The notes under the pieces are model-generated. The model was not told where the DNA came from and did no database searches. It saw nothing but the letters and a program-made list of their open reading frames with translations. A stretch of 64,000 nucleotides of DNA from Setophaga petechia (taxonomy: Eukaryota > Chordata > Aves > Passeriformes > Parulidae): NCBI GenBank assembly GCA_024362935.1, contig JANCRA010000003.1, forward strand, positions 35,897,291-35,961,290, written 5' to 3'. The position numbers and the translations under genes are program-made. Positions 61,046-64,000 of the stretch are shown here, piece by piece. The stretch's first letter is position 1. Each line of letters starts with the position of its first letter.

Positions 61046-64000
61046 ATTACACTGATCTGAGTTCTATTTTTGCCCTCTACCAAATTGACCAGGGAGAAAA
61101 AGGGAAAGACAAAACTTAAAGTTAATTAAAGTTGTATTAATTAATTCTCATCCTGACAGGGTGGATTTTTAGAGACCAGAGACTAAGCAATTGGGTCTTC
61201 TTATTTGAAATACCTGAACAATGAAAACTGTGGCAAAAATATTAGTCTTGGTAAATAGAATAGAAATCTAGAAAACTGTAGCATAAGAAAAATATTCAAT
61301 TTGGAACCTCTAATATAGATATTCCTATGGTTATAAAATTACAGTCAGAAATGAGGAAACTGCATTTGAAATTCTGCTGTGCCTAATCTTATTCTATTAT
61401 CAGCTGGAGTTTTGAATGTAGGACTTTGTCTTATATTTATGGTATCCTACAGAAAAAAAGTTAATATTATAAAATAAGAATTTACTGGAATAATAATTTA
61501 TAGCTGAATCTTCATAATTGGACATTTTTAAATTAATGAATTACATTGAATCATCTTTCACATATGCCTTATTGTAATGTGAAATACAGAAATATTTGAA
61601 AACTTTTTGGGGGGACTTAAACTGGTAATATTTTGACCCTTTCAGCAACTTTGGCATAATTTCTGGAGAAGAAAAAGATGACATAATTAATGTCATAATT
61701 AATGACAGGAGAACAAAACATTTCCAAAAACTAATAGAGGTATATACATTTGTGATTTTTTTTTCCTGGAGAATTTACTATTCACCTCTAAAATTGTTCT
61801 TTTAAAAATAAGGAATGAAGCATATTATTAACACATCAGTTCTGATTTCCATTTTTGGCTCACATTGTGACTTAGAGAGCTCTTTTTCTAATTAATGAAA
61901 TAGTTAAAAACATAATCACGTTTAAGCTTGTTAATACATGTTTTAAAAGCCCATGATTTCATTGAAGCACATACAATTCACAAACTTAAATTTACGGTGG
62001 TATCTCAGTAGAAACTGTAGTCCAAGAAGTTGAACTTTGTTTGTGACATTTATGTGCTGCCATTACACTGAGGCAACCCTAAGCTCCCCTCCCACTTCAG
62101 ATCATGCAGTACCTACCCTCCATTTAGTTGGTAAAATCTACCTTATTGTACTGATTGTAGCATTAACATGGCCAGAAACAAATGCCCATCAATTTAAATT
62201 TTACATGAAAATAATTATTTTTCTTTGAAAAAATCATTTTTCTGGTGTTCCTCTCTCCATTGATCAGATATATCCAGTTATTCTTCTCCAAGGTAAACAC
62301 TTACGTTTACCTAGTACATGAAAACAAATTTTTTTAGATGTAGTTTCAATTAAATTTAAGGAGCTTTGCAGACCTTTGAAAAGCTAAGTTCTGTGGTAGA
62401 ACTCTCACCATGAATTTTGATGTTTTTATTTGAATTTTAATACAGTACCAATGCAAAAAAGGTGCTTTCCCTCTTAAAAGAATTGCAGCAGACATTTAGA
62501 AATATTTTTATGCAAATATGGGAGGGGTGGGGGTCGTTTGTTTTTGTTCTTTTAAATTTTTCCCTGCAAAGTCTTTAAAACTTCATAAAGTTACTTGTGC
62601 AAAATTGCTTTCTTCTGTCAGTAATTTCTCTTGATGTCAAAACAAAACAAATACTTTTTCTGTATTATTAATTTCAAAAACAACAGGGATGTTGTGTTTA
62701 TTATTCTGAAAGCCATAAATGGAAAAAACTTCAAGAATATTAAGTAGAAACTGAACAGAGAGCTTCTAGATACACGATCAATAGCAGACTTTTAACATAC
62801 AATAATTATTACAAGTGCTATTATTTGGATAAAACTTGATGTAGGTTATTTATCTAGCTCATTTTTCTATTAAATAAGTCTCAATTAAACTTACAAACAA
62901 ATATGATGTAGCCCTGTCTGCTCTGTCAGTTTAATGAGATATGAACTATCCCCAAATAAAAATATTTTATCCCAAAAAGTATTTATAAATAACCTATACA
63001 TTATAAGCAAAAATATATCAAACCACATTTACAGGTTTAGAAACATTTTTCAGGTTTTTAAGGAAGATTTGAAACAGATTCTTTTAATCTCAATTTGTTT
63101 TCATTGCTAACTACTTGAGAGCCTTAAGAAAGAACAAACTCCCCACTAAGATTCAACAATGCAAATTAATTTTTTTAATAATTGTTACTGTATCTAGATC
63201 CACATGTTTTGTTAATTATTATGTACAGTATTCAATTTGAAAAAAGGCTGTATTCTAGCTGCAGTTAGTTATAAAATAATATTATAACTTTCAAAAAGCT
63301 TCTTACATAAATTAAATTTTAAAAAATTGTTCAAATAATTTCCTATTAGTAATTTCAGAGTAAAAAGTCTGCTTAAATAGAAGGAATATCTGTGAATTAT
63401 TATCGAATTTTTTTTTCTGCTTCTCTATAGAAAAATCAATAACAGTTTTTGAAAGAGGAAAAAACACAACTTTTAAATAGAAACATATTCAGCAAGGATG
63501 AATAACAAGTCTAACAATTTTGTCTTAAAGTCATATGAATTAGTTTGATATAAAGGAATTCATGAGATAGTGATGAATCCCAAAACTGACTTATGCTTAC
63601 TGTTTACCCTTATCAAAGTATTTTCTTTTTGTACAAACTTTAAGTTTTAATCCTACCAATTGTCCCTCTTCAAAGGTTGTCTCTGCCTACTATTCAAACA
63701 ATGTATTTACTAAACTAAAAACTTGAACTCACAAATACAAATAATTTTTTTAATGCCTGAAAGACCAAATTTGTATATTTTGTTAAAAGAAGTTCTTTTT
63801 TGATGCAAAGATATCCCTATTTTATTTTCTAATGCTAACATTAAAATGTCAATTCTTAGGTAACTAAATTTTAGATTCAGCAGCTAGTTTTAATTGTTTT
63901 AATTGACAAAACATATTTCTACCTTTATTCTGCAAGGGCAGGGCTGAATTTCTTTTGCATCCTGTATATGTTAATGGAGAATCCAAAATATCTAGGTCCT
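61046..64000. other. AT-rich intergenic DNA
   Basis: Very AT-rich, with many TAAT, ATTA and TTAATTAA-like words and no exon, CpG island or recognised repeat. I see nothing gene-like. Confidence 0.5.

Noticed and set aside
37090..64000. TTC17 exons and the MIR129-2 hairpin expected upstream from mammalian gene order
   Set aside because: I looked for the remembered TTC17 C-terminal sequence and for the miR-129-5p sequence on both strands and saw neither; they probably lie further right, but a manual reading can miss diverged copies.

Overview
The window is vertebrate nuclear DNA and almost certainly avian. It contains three degraded fragments with the 3' end of the avian/reptilian CR1 LINE family, few other repeats, very long introns, and GC-rich CpG islands set in AT-rich surroundings. 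The species cannot be named from the sequence. There are no operons, tRNA, rRNA or CRISPR features.

Left part (1 to about 37.5 kb): the 5' end of HSD17B12 on the minus strand. HSD17B12 is the very-long-chain 3-oxoacyl-CoA reductase (17-beta-hydroxysteroid dehydrogenase 12). Coding exon 1 (36921-37089), exon 2 (5647-5693) and exon 3 (854-929) join in frame with consensus splice sites. They encode about the first 97 residues: the N-terminal membrane anchor and the start of the Rossmann fold, with its TGxxxGIG cofactor motif. The rest of the gene lies left of base 1. Intron 1 is about 31 kb. It holds an unexplained CpG island (22.9-24.9 kb), a cluster of homeodomain core sites beside a long poly-G run, and exact MEF2-type motifs. 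The promoter is a CpG island at 36.1-37.8 kb with inverted CCAAT boxes, a CACGTG box and two TGACGTCA elements.

Middle and right part (39-55 kb): a series of exon-like segments on the minus strand, upstream of and in the same orientation as HSD17B12. They have splice sites, open frames and partly compatible phases. They end in a 101-codon terminal segment with a poly(A) signal at about 39.09 kb. I do not recognise the predicted protein, and it does not match the C-terminus of TTC17, the mammalian upstream neighbour, as far as I can recall. The best pieces are 39474-39781, 43673-43894, 45972-46118 and the chain 54237-54339 / 53359-53474 / 52308-52377. A third CpG island (48.4-49.4 kb) lies between these pieces. 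Whether they form one gene, two genes or a non-coding transcript is unresolved.

Far right (55.5-64 kb): increasingly AT-rich, probably intergenic, with one CR1 fragment and only weak exon candidates.
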